Shown here: positions 21,181 through 29,242 of the stretch, piece by piece | Layout: every line of letters begins with the position of its first letter | How positions within the stretch are numbered: the first letter of the stretch is position 1 | Assembly (NCBI RefSeq): GCF_027116575.1 | Contig: NZ_CP098252.1 | Span: 1,860,001-1,924,000 of the forward strand | Direction: 5' to 3' | Length of the DNA stretch: 64,000 bases | Origin: Oxalobacter aliiformigenes | Lineage (GTDB): Bacteria; Pseudomonadota; Gammaproteobacteria; Burkholderiales; Burkholderiaceae_D | Program-made: the position numbers and the translations under genes | The notes under the pieces: generated by a model | The model's database searches: none | Told to the model about the DNA's origin: nothing | Seen by the model: the letters and a program-made list of their open reading frames with translations, nothing else

Positions 21181-21210
21181 GAAAAAAACGCCCGAACATC
21201 AAGTTCGGGC
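21181..21210 (-). terminator. Terminator downstream of clpP
   Basis: GCCCGAAC (21190-21197) pairs with GTTCGGGC (21203-21210) over a five-base loop; on the minus strand a run of seven T follows at 21182-21188. It starts about 20 bases after the clpP stop, before clpX, and is a textbook intrinsic terminator, so clpX must rely on read-through or its own promoter. Confidence 0.85.
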
Positions 21211-21230
21211 CTTCAACACAAAGCCTTCAG

Positions 21231-21854
21231 TCAGTTTCGACTGACCAGTACTTCATCGATCAGTCCATAATCTTTTGCTTCAGCAGCAGACATGAAATTG
21301 TCTCGTTCGGTATCCCGGGCAATCTGTTCGACGGGTTTGCCGGTATTGCCGGCCAGAATGCTGTTTAAACGTTCGCGGAGATAAAGAATCTCCCGTGCAT
21401 GTATCTCGATATCAGTTGCCTGCCCCTGTGCTCCTCCTGAAGGCTGGTGAATCATGATACGGGAATTCGGCAGCGAAAACCGTTTGCCTTTTGCCCCGGC
21501 AGCCAGAAGAAAAGCGCCCATCGATGCAGCCAGTCCGGTACACAATGTCGAAACCTGTGGCCGGATGAACTGCATCGTATCGTAAATCGCCATACCGGCC
21601 GAAACAGAACCGCCCGGTGAATTGATATACAGGGAAATATCCTTTTCCGGATTTTCACTTTCCAGAAACAGCAACTGGGCAACGATCAGATTAGCACTCT
21701 GATCGGTTACCGGCCCGACAAGAAAAATGATTCTTTCTTTCAGCAACCGGGAGTAAATGTCAAAAGCCCTTTCTCCACGGCCACTCTGTTCAATCACCAT
21801 GGGGATCATGCCCAACATTCTGGCATCCAGTGCAGAATCATGAAACTGTGTCAT
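21231..21854 (-). CDS. clpP: ClpP, proteolytic subunit
   Basis: 207 residues. Catalytic Ser lies in [14 protein letters not shown], His in [14 protein letters not shown], and Asp in the segment after [14 protein letters not shown]. The tetradecamer degrades proteins fed by ClpX. AGGA seven bases before the ATG supports the first Met; the highly conserved part begins at [17 protein letters not shown], so a short propeptide is likely. It follows tig by 43 bases. Confidence 0.97.
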   Translation of the reverse strand: MTQFHDSALDARMLGMIPMVIEQSGRGERAFDIYSRLLKERIIFLVGPVTDQSANLIVAQLLFLESENPEKDISLYINSPGGSVSAGMAIYDTMQFIRPQVSTLCTGLAASMGAFLLAAGAKGKRFSLPNSRIMIHQPSGGAQGQATDIEIHAREILYLRERLNSILAGNTGKPVEQIARDTERDNFMSAAEAKDYGLIDEVLVSRN

Positions 21855-21897
21855 TTGCTATTCCTGTCTAAATAGATGAAAATCCGGAACTTTCGTA

Positions 21898-23241
21898 TTA
21901 CATTTGCTGAGCCATGAGTTCATCGAACGGCACTTCTTTCTCAACAACCTTGGCTTTGCCGAAAACATAATCCATCGCGTTTTCTTCCATCAGCATCGCT
22001 TCCAGCTCCTTGCGGCGGCCGAGTTCATTCAGATAATAATCGATGACCATCTGCGGATTTTCGTAACTGGAAGCAATTTCGGTGGCTCTTTCTTTCAGTT
22101 TATCAGCAGAGACCGCCAGAACATTGTCTTTCATCAATTCGCCCAGAATCATGCCGAGACGAACCCGTTTTTCAGCCTGTGCCGTAAACAGTTCCGGAGG
22201 CAAGGCAACATCCTTGTGGGACGGATTGCGGACAGCCAGATCCCGTCGTGTCAACTCGGTCAATTCGCCGATTTCCTGCTTGACCAGCGATTGCGGAATA
22301 TCGAATTCGGACACCTTGATCAAGGCATCCATGACACGATTCTTGTTGATGGCGATCAGGCGATTCTTGACTTCACGCTGCAGATTGGTCTTGATGTCTT
22401 CACGCAATTTTTCAACACTGCCATCCTTGACACCAAGTGCCTTGGCAAATTCCTCATTGACTTCAGGCAAATGTGCCCATTCGATTTTCTTGACCTCAAC
22501 AGTGAATTCCGATGTTTTACCAGCCACATCCTTGCCATGATAGTTTTCCGGAAAAGTCAGTGGAAAGACTTTTGTTTCACCTGTCTTCATCCCCCGGATA
22601 GCATCCTCGAATTCCGGCAACATCTGTTTTTCGCCGAGGACAAAGGGGAAGTTTTCCGCTTTGCCGCCTTCGAATTCAACACCGTCGATACGACCGGTAA
22701 AATCGATCGTCACACGGTCGCCATCTTCCGCTACAACGCTGCCGTTACCTTTTCCGTGTTCACTGTCTTCTCCCTTGACATGAAAGTGTGCCTGACGTTT
22801 TCTCAGGATATCAATGGTTCTGTCCACTTCGGCATCCGTGACACCGGCAACGGCTTTTTCCAGCTCAATCGTTCCCAGATCGCCAATCTTGACTTCAGGA
22901 TAAACTTCGAAAATGGCATAAAACGCCACTTCGTCCTGCGCAACATCATCACCTGTTTTTTCCTCAAAACGCGGAGCGCCCGCGATCTGGAGTCCATTGT
23001 CCTGAACAGCCTTGCTGAAAGCCGCTCCCACTTTGTGATTGATGACTTCATTCTGGATCTGCGCGCCGTACATCTGCGCGACCATCTTCATCGGAACCTT
23101 GCCAGGCCTGAAACCTGGAGCTTTGGCAGTACGTGCACGTTCTTTCAAACGTTTTTCCACTTCGGTCGTAATGTCAGTAACGGGGATGGTAATCGTCAGA
23201 CGTCTTTCGAGCTTTTCCAGGTTTTCAACAGCGTTTGCCAT
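21898..23241 (-). CDS. tig: Trigger factor
   Basis: 447 residues in the three-domain layout: ribosome-binding domain (1-115) with the tail signature PGFRPGKVPMKMV, the FKBP-type isomerase domain (about 165-250; EDGDRVTIDFTGRIDG), and the helical C-terminal arm domain. It binds nascent chains at the ribosome exit. The long acidic insert around residue 155 (GEDSEHGKGNGSV) looks like a linker and is a little longer than usual. GGA eight bases before the ATG. First gene of the tig-clpP-clpX-lon block. Confidence 0.97.
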   Translation of the reverse strand: MANAVENLEKLERRLTITIPVTDITTEVEKRLKERARTAKAPGFRPGKVPMKMVAQMYGAQIQNEVINHKVGAAFSKAVQDNGLQIAGAPRFEEKTGDDVAQDEVAFYAIFEVYPEVKIGDLGTIELEKAVAGVTDAEVDRTIDILRKRQAHFHVKGEDSEHGKGNGSVVAEDGDRVTIDFTGRIDGVEFEGGKAENFPFVLGEKQMLPEFEDAIRGMKTGETKVFPLTFPENYHGKDVAGKTSEFTVEVKKIEWAHLPEVNEEFAKALGVKDGSVEKLREDIKTNLQREVKNRLIAINKNRVMDALIKVSEFDIPQSLVKQEIGELTELTRRDLAVRNPSHKDVALPPELFTAQAEKRVRLGMILGELMKDNVLAVSADKLKERATEIASSYENPQMVIDYYLNELGRRKELEAMLMEENAMDYVFGKAKVVEKEVPFDELMAQQM

Positions 23242-23641
23242 GTATCTATTCCAAAAAATCGTGGCTTGAAACCGGCAGACCGGTCCCGAACCGTTTCTTA
23301 TTTGTTAAAAAAATAAACATGCCTCTTGTCAGGCCATACCCGCCCCAGGCGCGTACAGACTCAAACAAAAGGCAATTATCCATAAAAACAGTTCGACATT
23401 TTATCCGAAATTGATGAATTGCAGCAAAATTCCGTTGATAACATTCAAAAACAGGAAAAAGAGGAACCGTTTGTGGAAACACCATCATCTTTTTCCACAA
23501 AGACCGTTATTGCGACCTTTTCTCATTCACCATTTGTGAGATGAGTCCATTTACATTAGAATGTCTTGTTTTTACAGGACCGAATTATTCTATATTGTCT
23601 TGAAAAACCGGTCACCTGTTGAATAACCAAGAGGACGATTT
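23242..23641. other. Divergent intergenic region tig / fdxA
   Basis: About 400 bases without a supported gene. A possible tig promoter on the minus strand is TTGCTG (23422-23427), 18 bases, TAAAAT (23398-23403), giving a leader near 150 bases. A perfect long inverted repeat lies in the centre (listed separately). On the fdxA side I see only AT-rich sequence and no confident promoter. An 84-codon minus-strand open frame at 23246-23500 has no homology I recognise and is rejected. Confidence 0.6.
23470..23501. repeat. Perfect 10-bp inverted repeat between tig and fdxA
   Basis: TTTGTGGAAA (23470-23479) is mirrored exactly by TTTCCACAAA (23492-23501) with a 12-base centre. It could bind a dimeric regulator between the divergent genes. 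Each arm also resembles a DnaA box with a mismatch, but no cluster of such boxes is present. Confidence 0.65.
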
Positions 23642-23965
23642 ATGACTCACGTTGTCACCGACGCCTGCGTGCTTTGTAAATACACTGACTGTGTGGATGT
23701 GTGCCCTGTCGACTGTTTCCACGAAGGCCCCAATACATTGGTGATCAATCCGAACGAGTGTATTGATTGTGCAGTTTGTGTACCGGAATGTCCTACCGAA
23801 GCCATTTTTGCTGAAGAGGATGTCCCTGCCGACCAGCAGGAATATATTGTACTGAATGCCGAACTCTCGCAAAAATGGCCGACGATAACCCGTTCCAGGG
23901 ATCCATTGCCTGACGCAGACAAATGGAAAGACGTCAAAAACAAGATTATTCATTTGATTAAATAA
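23642..23965 (+). CDS. fdxA: Seven-iron ferredoxin [3Fe-4S][4Fe-4S]
   Basis: 107 residues. Cysteines at 9, 12, 17, 21, 25, 40, 43, 46 and 50 reproduce, offset by one, the Azotobacter ferredoxin I pattern: 9, 17 and 50 for the 3Fe cluster; 21, 40, 43 and 46 for the 4Fe cluster; 12 and 25 free. An electron carrier of the cytoplasm; its partner is probably the ferredoxin-NADP reductase encoded 103 bases downstream. GAGG before the ATG supports the start. Confidence 0.95.
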   Translation: MTHVVTDACVLCKYTDCVDVCPVDCFHEGPNTLVINPNECIDCAVCVPECPTEAIFAEEDVPADQQEYIVLNAELSQKWPTITRSRDPLPDADKWKDVKNKIIHLIK

Positions 23966-24068
23966 ATTTCTCTCAACACCTCGTACTGTCGTTGTCCGGA
24001 TGTCATGTCGTTTCTTTCATGGCATCTTTTCGTCAGACAACCGGTCTTACACAGGAATCTTAGCAATA

Positions 24069-25127
24069 ATGGAAGCCAAAGTTGACAATATGCCAATTGA
24101 AGCCGATGCCGTCATCGTCGGTGCGGGCCCCGTAGGTCTGTTTCAGGTATTCGAACTGGGACTGCTGGAAATCAAGGCGCATGTAATCGATTCATTGCCG
24201 GTCGTTGGCGGCCAGTGTGTCGAACTGTATCCTGACAAACCGATCTACGACATTCCCGCCGTACCCAGTTGCACCGGCCTGGAACTGACCGACAATCTGA
24301 TGAAACAGATCGAACCGTTCAGCCCCACCTTCCATCTCGGCCAGGAAGTCGTCAAGGTCGAACGCCGCGAGGATGGCCGTTTCGATCTTGAAACATCCAT
24401 CGGCACCCGATTCATTACCAAGACCGTATTCATCGCTGCAGGTGTCGGCGCTTTCCAGCCACGTACCCTGAAAGTGGACGGAATCGAACAGTTTGAAGGA
24501 TCACAGCTTTTCTATCGTGTAAAAGATCCCGAAATGTTCCGCGGCAAAAATCTGGTCGTCTGCGGCGGCGGTGATTCTGCTCTGGACTGGGCCCTGAAAC
24601 TGGTCGATATCGCGGAATCCGTCGTGTTGCTGCACCGTCGCGAAGAATATCGCGCCGCACCGGCTTCCGTAACCAAAATGAAAGCCCTTTGCGAGGATTT
24701 CTGCATGCAGGCGCTGACCGGGCAAGTCACCGGTTTTGAAAGCAAAGACGGAAAAATGACTGAAATCAAGGTCACCGGTCTGGATGGAGTAACCCGCCGG
24801 CTTCCACTGGATTGTCTTCTGGTCTTTTTCGGGCTGTCGCCAAAACTCGGCCCTATCGCCGACTGGGGACTGGAAATCGACCGCAGGCAAATCGTTGTCG
24901 ATACCGAAAAATTCATGACCAACATTCCGGGCATTTTTGCTGTCGGGGATATCAACATCTATCCGGGCAAGAAAAAACTGATTCTTTCAGGTTTTCATGA
25001 AGCCGCTCTGGCCGCTTTTGCTGCTGCACCATTTGTTTTTCCGCAAAAGAAAATCCATTTGCAATACACGACGACCTCTCCCAAACTGCACAAGGTCCTT
25101 GGAGTGGAAACACCGGTTTTTGACTGA
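24069..25127 (+). CDS. Ferredoxin--NADP reductase, thioredoxin-reductase-like type
   Basis: 352 residues from [13 protein letters not shown]; the longer open frame from 24000 adds a non-conserved tail. FAD-binding GxGxxG is [12 protein letters not shown], the NADP site is [14 protein letters not shown], and a late FAD contact is [17 protein letters not shown]. There is no CxxC redox pair between the domains, which separates it from thioredoxin reductase and fits the YumC-type FNR family (note [22 protein letters not shown]). It transfers electrons between NADPH and ferredoxin. A strong terminator follows. Confidence 0.93.
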   Translation: MEAKVDNMPIEADAVIVGAGPVGLFQVFELGLLEIKAHVIDSLPVVGGQCVELYPDKPIYDIPAVPSCTGLELTDNLMKQIEPFSPTFHLGQEVVKVERREDGRFDLETSIGTRFITKTVFIAAGVGAFQPRTLKVDGIEQFEGSQLFYRVKDPEMFRGKNLVVCGGGDSALDWALKLVDIAESVVLLHRREEYRAAPASVTKMKALCEDFCMQALTGQVTGFESKDGKMTEIKVTGLDGVTRRLPLDCLLVFFGLSPKLGPIADWGLEIDRRQIVVDTEKFMTNIPGIFAVGDINIYPGKKKLILSGFHEAALAAFAAAPFVFPQKKIHLQYTTTSPKLHKVLGVETPVFD

Positions 25128-25144
25128 TCGCAACATCTTCACCA

Positions 25145-25175
25145 AAGCCGTTAGCGTCTGTTAACGGCTTTTTTT
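25145..25175 (+). terminator. Terminator after ferredoxin--NADP reductase
   Basis: AAGCCGTTA (25145-25153) pairs with TAACGGCTT (25162-25170), eight-base loop, followed by a T run. Separates the reductase from the RnfB-like gene. Confidence 0.88.
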
Positions 25176-25209
25176 CTGATACTCCTGCCTATTAGACGGA
25201 ACAAGTAAA

Positions 25210-25845
25210 GTGGATATCCTGGAAAAAAAAGGGTTGACCGTCGAAAAAATTTTGCGTCTGTTACCGCAAACGCAATGCGGACATTGTGGTTTCGATAATT
25301 GCAGAATGTATGCAGAAGCAATCGCAACGGCCAACGCCGATATCAACCGATGTGCCACGGGTGGCCAGACCGGCATACACATGCTGGCCGAACTGCTGAA
25401 TGTCTGCGAACCGGTTCTGGATGCTTCCTGCGGAGTCGAAAAACCGTACGCCATTGCCGAAATCGATGAATCAAGATGTACCGGATGCACGCTATGCCTT
25501 CAGACCTGTCCTGTCGACGCCATTGTCGGTACCGTAAAAATGATGCATACCGTTATCAGTTCCTGTTGTACAGGCTGCGAACGATGCCTTGAGCGCTGTC
25601 CGATGGACTGTATCGAAATGAAACCCGTTTCGGGGGAAAAAACAGGCTGGGATGCCTGGTCGTTCAGGCAGGCACAACAGGCACGGGAAAGATACGAACG
25701 AAGGTCTTTCCGGTTACAACAGGAAAAGGGAAACGAATCGGCCCGACCTTCTGCCCTGACAGACAAATCCCGGAAATCCGACACTCTCAGGAAAATAATG
25801 GAACGTGCCAAAGCCCGTTCAAAAACACCCGGTACAATGGCATGA
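25210..25845 (+). CDS. RnfB/RsxB-type iron-sulfur protein, solo
   Basis: 211 residues starting at a GTG (25210). The N-terminal Fe-S domain has C-x2-C-x4-C-x16-C (QCGHCGFDNCRMYAE ... INRC), then two 4Fe-4S ferredoxin motifs, CTGCTLCLQTCPVD and CTGCERCLERCPMD. The membrane anchor found at the N-terminus of RnfB in full complexes is missing, and no other rnf gene is nearby. Solo RnfB proteins beside nth are usual in betaproteobacteria and their job is unclear. The tail after residue 155 is basic and disordered-looking. Only a weak ribosome site is seen. Confidence 0.85.
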   Translation: MDILEKKGLTVEKILRLLPQTQCGHCGFDNCRMYAEAIATANADINRCATGGQTGIHMLAELLNVCEPVLDASCGVEKPYAIAEIDESRCTGCTLCLQTCPVDAIVGTVKMMHTVISSCCTGCERCLERCPMDCIEMKPVSGEKTGWDAWSFRQAQQARERYERRSFRLQQEKGNESARPSALTDKSRKSDTLRKIMERAKARSKTPGTMA

Positions 25846-25966
25846 CAATTGTCCGAACACGGACTGTACACCATATCCAGACATACCGGCGACACAATAT
25901 CTGAAAAAGTGGCATTATATCGGTTTTGTCTGAAATCCCGTTTATCCCGTTTGCTTTCGTCGCTTT

Positions 25967-26608
25967 ATGATTCCGGAAAAAGTAGTCCAAATGTTCGAAC
26001 GCTTTGAAAAAGCGAATCCCGATCCCCGTTCCGAATTGCAATTCAAGTCACCTTTTGAACTGTTGGTTGCCGTTATTCTCTCGGCACAGGCAACAGATAT
26101 TTCCGTCAACAAGGCAACGGAAAAATTGTACCCGGTCGCGAACACACCTGAAGCGATTGTACAGCTCGGTACGGAAGGCCTGATGCCTTATGTAAAAACA
26201 ATCAATCTTTATCCGACCAAATCCAGAAATATTGTAAGAATGTCGGAAATATTGCTGGAAAAACATCATGGAAAAGTACCAGACAACAGAGAAGATCTGG
26301 AAGCACTTCCCGGAGTTGGCCGCAAAACGGCCAATGTCGTATTGAACACGGCATTTCATCAGAATGCGATGGCTGTCGATACCCATATTTTCCGCGTATC
26401 CAACAGAACCGGACTGGCGCCCGGGAAAAATGTTCTGGAAGTCGAAAAGCGGCTCGTCGAAGTCATTCCGCCAAAATTCATGATGAATGCACATCACTGG
26501 CTGTTGCTTCATGGTCGTTATGTCTGCAAGGCCAAGGCATTTCAATGTTCCGGCTGTCTGATCAGCGATCTTTGCGAATATCCTGACAAAATACCAAACG
26601 CCGGTTGA
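25967..26608 (+). CDS. nth: Endonuclease III
   Basis: 213 residues. The helix-hairpin-helix LEALPGVGRKTANVV carries the catalytic Lys, AVDTHIFRVSNRTG the catalytic Asp, and the C-terminal [4Fe-4S] loop reads C-x6-C-x2-C-x5-C (CKAKAFQCSGCLISDLC). It removes oxidised pyrimidines and nicks abasic sites. It follows the RnfB-like gene, as in many proteobacteria, after 121 bases. Confidence 0.97.
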   Translation: MIPEKVVQMFERFEKANPDPRSELQFKSPFELLVAVILSAQATDISVNKATEKLYPVANTPEAIVQLGTEGLMPYVKTINLYPTKSRNIVRMSEILLEKHHGKVPDNREDLEALPGVGRKTANVVLNTAFHQNAMAVDTHIFRVSNRTGLAPGKNVLEVEKRLVEVIPPKFMMNAHHWLLLHGRYVCKAKAFQCSGCLISDLCEYPDKIPNAG

Positions 26609-26624
26609 TACCGGCGTTTCTTTC
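26596..26624 (+). terminator. Terminator overlapping the nth stop
   Basis: AAACGCCGG (26596-26604) pairs with CCGGCGTTT (26611-26619); the loop contains the nth stop codon and a T-rich stretch follows. It may also serve convergent rluB, though the T run on that side is weaker. Confidence 0.8.
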
Positions 26625-26627
26625 CTT

Positions 26628-28166
26628 TTATCGGGAACGGCGACGCTGCAGGCCTTGCTGTCCTCTTCCACGATTGCGTGCGGATGCTCCGTTTTTCAAC
26701 ACCGGTTGTTCCATACCGATATATCCGAATGAGGTCTGCAAGGGATCAGGCTGACGGCTGCGTGAATTCCCTTTTTGTCCATTCTGGTTCTTTTTCTGCC
26801 GTTGCCCCTGCATTTGCAACTCCCGTATCGAGAGCGACTCCGACTTCTGAAATCCCGGGAATTTTTCACCGGCATTGCGGGAATTGGTTTCTTTCGGTGT
26901 TTTCTTGCCGCCTTTGCTTTCCAGACCGGAAAGGCGAAGAAGATTTCTGACAGCATTTTCTTCCAGCTCATCCCAACGGCCACGTTTGAGCGATTGCGGA
27001 AGCGTTATCGCCCCATAGCGGGTTCGGATCAGACGCGAGACTGTCAGGCCTACCGCCTCGAACATGCGCCTTACTTCCCTGTTCCGTCCTTCACCGATAG
27101 TCACGCGATACCATTTGTTGGCACCATCACCACCACCATCAACAATTTTCGAAAACTGGCCGATACCATCGCCCAGATCAACGCCAGCCAACAGTTTCTG
27201 GCGCATGCCTTCCTCAAGTTCGCCAAGCGTTCTGACCGCATATTCACGTTCGATATTGTAACGCGGATGCATCAACCGGTTCGCCAGATCGCCCGAATTG
27301 GTAAACAGCAGCAATCCTTCCGTATTGAAATCCAGTCGACCGACGGCCAGCCATTTACTGTTCTTTAGCGAAGGCAAACGATCAAAGACGGATGGCCTTT
27401 TTTCGGGATCATCCCGGCTGACAATTTCACCCGCCGGCTTGTGATAAGTCAGCACTCTCGGCAGAGTTTTTGCCACTTTCCGCTGGAGCAGTTTTCCATT
27501 GATTCGTACCTGATCGGACGGAAGAATTCTCTGGCCGATATGAGCCGGTTCGCCATTGACGGAAACACGTCCGGCAATAATCAGTTCCTCCATATCGCGA
27601 CGCGACCCCAATCCCGCATCTGCCAGTACTTTATGCAGCTTCGGAGCATCATCCTCTGCGGTCAGATCCCGCCGAACTTTTTTCTGTTTCTGTGAAAAAC
27701 CGCTGGCTTTTGCCACTACAGAGTCATCACCGGCTTCATTCATTCTGTCAAAATCATCGGAAGTGACAAACCTGAAAACTTCATCTACCTCGTTTTTGTT
27801 GGAAAACGCCTTTTTTTCCGCCTTAGGCAAATTCTTGCGACCGGTACGCTTTGCTGTCACCGTTTTTTTAGCTGCATTGGCCAATCCGGTAACAGAATCC
27901 GGGTTATCGATATCGGCACTGACGGTACCGGACATGTTATCCCCTGTTCCTTCATCCTGACGGGCAACCGGCCCTGACAGAGATATATTCTCTCTCTCTT
28001 CGTTCCTACCAGTCCGTTTTTCCGCATCACGACGTACCGGCCTTTTCTTGGGTTGCCGCTTTTTATTCGCCACATCACTGCCTGTCATATTTACCATGCC
28101 CTCAGCCGGCAAAAAAGTCACTTCCATATTCTCATTCATTTCAATCTTACTCATGCAATCCGACAT
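26628..28166 (-). CDS. rluB: RluB-type 23S rRNA pseudouridine synthase with long basic tails
   Basis: 512 residues. The core is at about 175-410: an S4 domain ([31 protein letters not shown]) and the catalytic RsuA/RluB fold with Asp in [16 protein letters not shown]. It makes pseudouridine in 23S rRNA. The 170-residue N-terminal extension is rich in Lys, Arg, Ala and Asp, and the C-terminal 100 residues are rich in Gln, Asn, Arg and Gly ([15 protein letters not shown]); such tails occur in betaproteobacterial RluB. Several Met codons near the N-terminus make the start uncertain by up to 27 residues. Confidence 0.9.
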   Translation of the reverse strand: MSDCMSKIEMNENMEVTFLPAEGMVNMTGSDVANKKRQPKKRPVRRDAEKRTGRNEERENISLSGPVARQDEGTGDNMSGTVSADIDNPDSVTGLANAAKKTVTAKRTGRKNLPKAEKKAFSNKNEVDEVFRFVTSDDFDRMNEAGDDSVVAKASGFSQKQKKVRRDLTAEDDAPKLHKVLADAGLGSRRDMEELIIAGRVSVNGEPAHIGQRILPSDQVRINGKLLQRKVAKTLPRVLTYHKPAGEIVSRDDPEKRPSVFDRLPSLKNSKWLAVGRLDFNTEGLLLFTNSGDLANRLMHPRYNIEREYAVRTLGELEEGMRQKLLAGVDLGDGIGQFSKIVDGGGDGANKWYRVTIGEGRNREVRRMFEAVGLTVSRLIRTRYGAITLPQSLKRGRWDELEENAVRNLLRLSGLESKGGKKTPKETNSRNAGEKFPGFQKSESLSIRELQMQGQRQKKNQNGQKGNSRSRQPDPLQTSFGYIGMEQPVLKNGASARNRGRGQQGLQRRRSR

Positions 28167-28205
28167 TCCGCCAGTTCCCCGTTTCCGGAGAAAACTGCCG
28201 ATGTT

Positions 28206-28760
28206 TCATAGCGAGTCCGCAATATCCGATTCCTGCAGGATCTGCAACGGCGGCAACTGTTCCAGAGACACCAGTCCGAGATCACTTAAAAACTGTGCAG
28301 TCGTGGCAAACAGCGCAGGTCTTCCTGGAACTTCCCTGTGCCCGACCACTTCGATCCAGCCTCTTTCTTCCAGCGACCTGATCGACTGTGCATTGACAGT
28401 CACTCCTCTGATCCGCTCGATATCACCTCGGGTAACAGGCTGGTTATAGGCGATAATGGCCAAGATTTCCATTGTCGCCCTGCTGTAACGCGGCGGTTTC
28501 TCCTGACGCAACCGTTCGAAATAGGGCTTCATTTCAGCGCGGCTCTGGAATCGCCAGCCATTCGAGACATTCACAAGTTCCAGCCCCCTGTCTGCCCAGT
28601 CATGTTTCAGCTCTTCAAGAATCAGGCGGCAATGATCCCTGGCTCGCTTGCCTGCTATCCCTTCGTCCATGAACAAATTTGCCATATCCTGTAATGACAA
28701 TGGCTCCTGTGCACATAACAGTACCGCCTCGAGGATTTTCTTTTCCTCTGCAATATTCAT
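28206..28760 (-). CDS. scpB: Segregation and condensation protein B
   Basis: 184 residues from [22 protein letters not shown]. Two winged-helix domains are typical of the MukE/ScpB kleisin-partner family; seen are [28 protein letters not shown] and [25 protein letters not shown]. ScpB binds ScpA and SMC in chromosome condensation. The frame is open up to 28859, but conservation begins at 28760. It lies 39 bases before rluB, a common pairing. Confidence 0.94.
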   Translation of the reverse strand: MNIAEEKKILEAVLLCAQEPLSLQDMANLFMDEGIAGKRARDHCRLILEELKHDWADRGLELVNVSNGWRFQSRAEMKPYFERLRQEKPPRYSRATMEILAIIAYNQPVTRGDIERIRGVTVNAQSIRSLEERGWIEVVGHREVPGRPALFATTAQFLSDLGLVSLEQLPPLQILQESDIADSL

Positions 28761-29242
28761 ACGAATCAAGGAAACCCGAATAATTTCATTGGCCGGACAT
28801 ACCACCGAAGTATGATCCGGTAAAAACGATACTTTTGCCAGAAAACCCGAATCAGGCAAGGCGTCCTGACCGGAACCCCGAACGGGATGATCCCGATCCG
28901 GCGCGAGCTGAAAAACCAGGCCTTATCCAAATATTTTCCGGCCTGATATGTTTGGGATCTTGTCTGCCCGGAAACAATTTCAGGAATGTAAAACATAACT
29001 CCGGGAATTGTCCAGTCCGGACAGGAAAGATATGCCGAAAATCCCTGCGGTGTTGTTACTTTTTCCTTTTTCCCCCTTTTTGTCAAGCCTTATTTATTGT
29101 GTTTTTGAATCAAAAAAAGTGAATCCGGAAAATTCGCTGATTTCAGAAATCTGCTTGATCTCCAATAAACCTTGCAAGCCTTTTTATTGAGATCGTATGC
29201 CTGATCAGGCATACATCCACATTCACATTGAGGCTTTCAAAA
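28761..29242. other. Divergent intergenic region scpB / cyclic glucan synthase
   Basis: About 480 bases with no supported gene. It contains short inverted segments, for example CAGGCC near 28917 and GGCCTG near 28950, a T-rich stretch at 29055-29100, and a perfect 20-base palindrome next to the glucan synthase start (separate entry). The length and structure suggest regulation of the large gene. Confidence 0.55.
29195..29214. promoter_or_regulatory. Perfect 20-base palindrome before the glucan synthase
   Basis: GTATGCCTGATCAGGCATAC is fully self-complementary and ends 28 bases before the proposed TTG start (13 before the alternative one). It could be an operator for a dimeric repressor, or a hairpin in the leader. 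No T run follows, so it is not a terminator. Confidence 0.6.

Noticed and set aside
21904..23316. 470-codon plus-strand open frame
   Set aside because: Antisense shadow of trigger factor; the product is Phe-rich and without domains.
23246..23500. 84-codon minus-strand frame upstream of tig
   Set aside because: Runs through the promoter-like region and the inverted repeat, and has no recognised motif.
23470..23501. Replication origin or DnaA-box cluster
   Set aside because: Only two mismatched box-like arms, no AT-rich unwinding repeats, and no dnaA/dnaN/gidA genes nearby.
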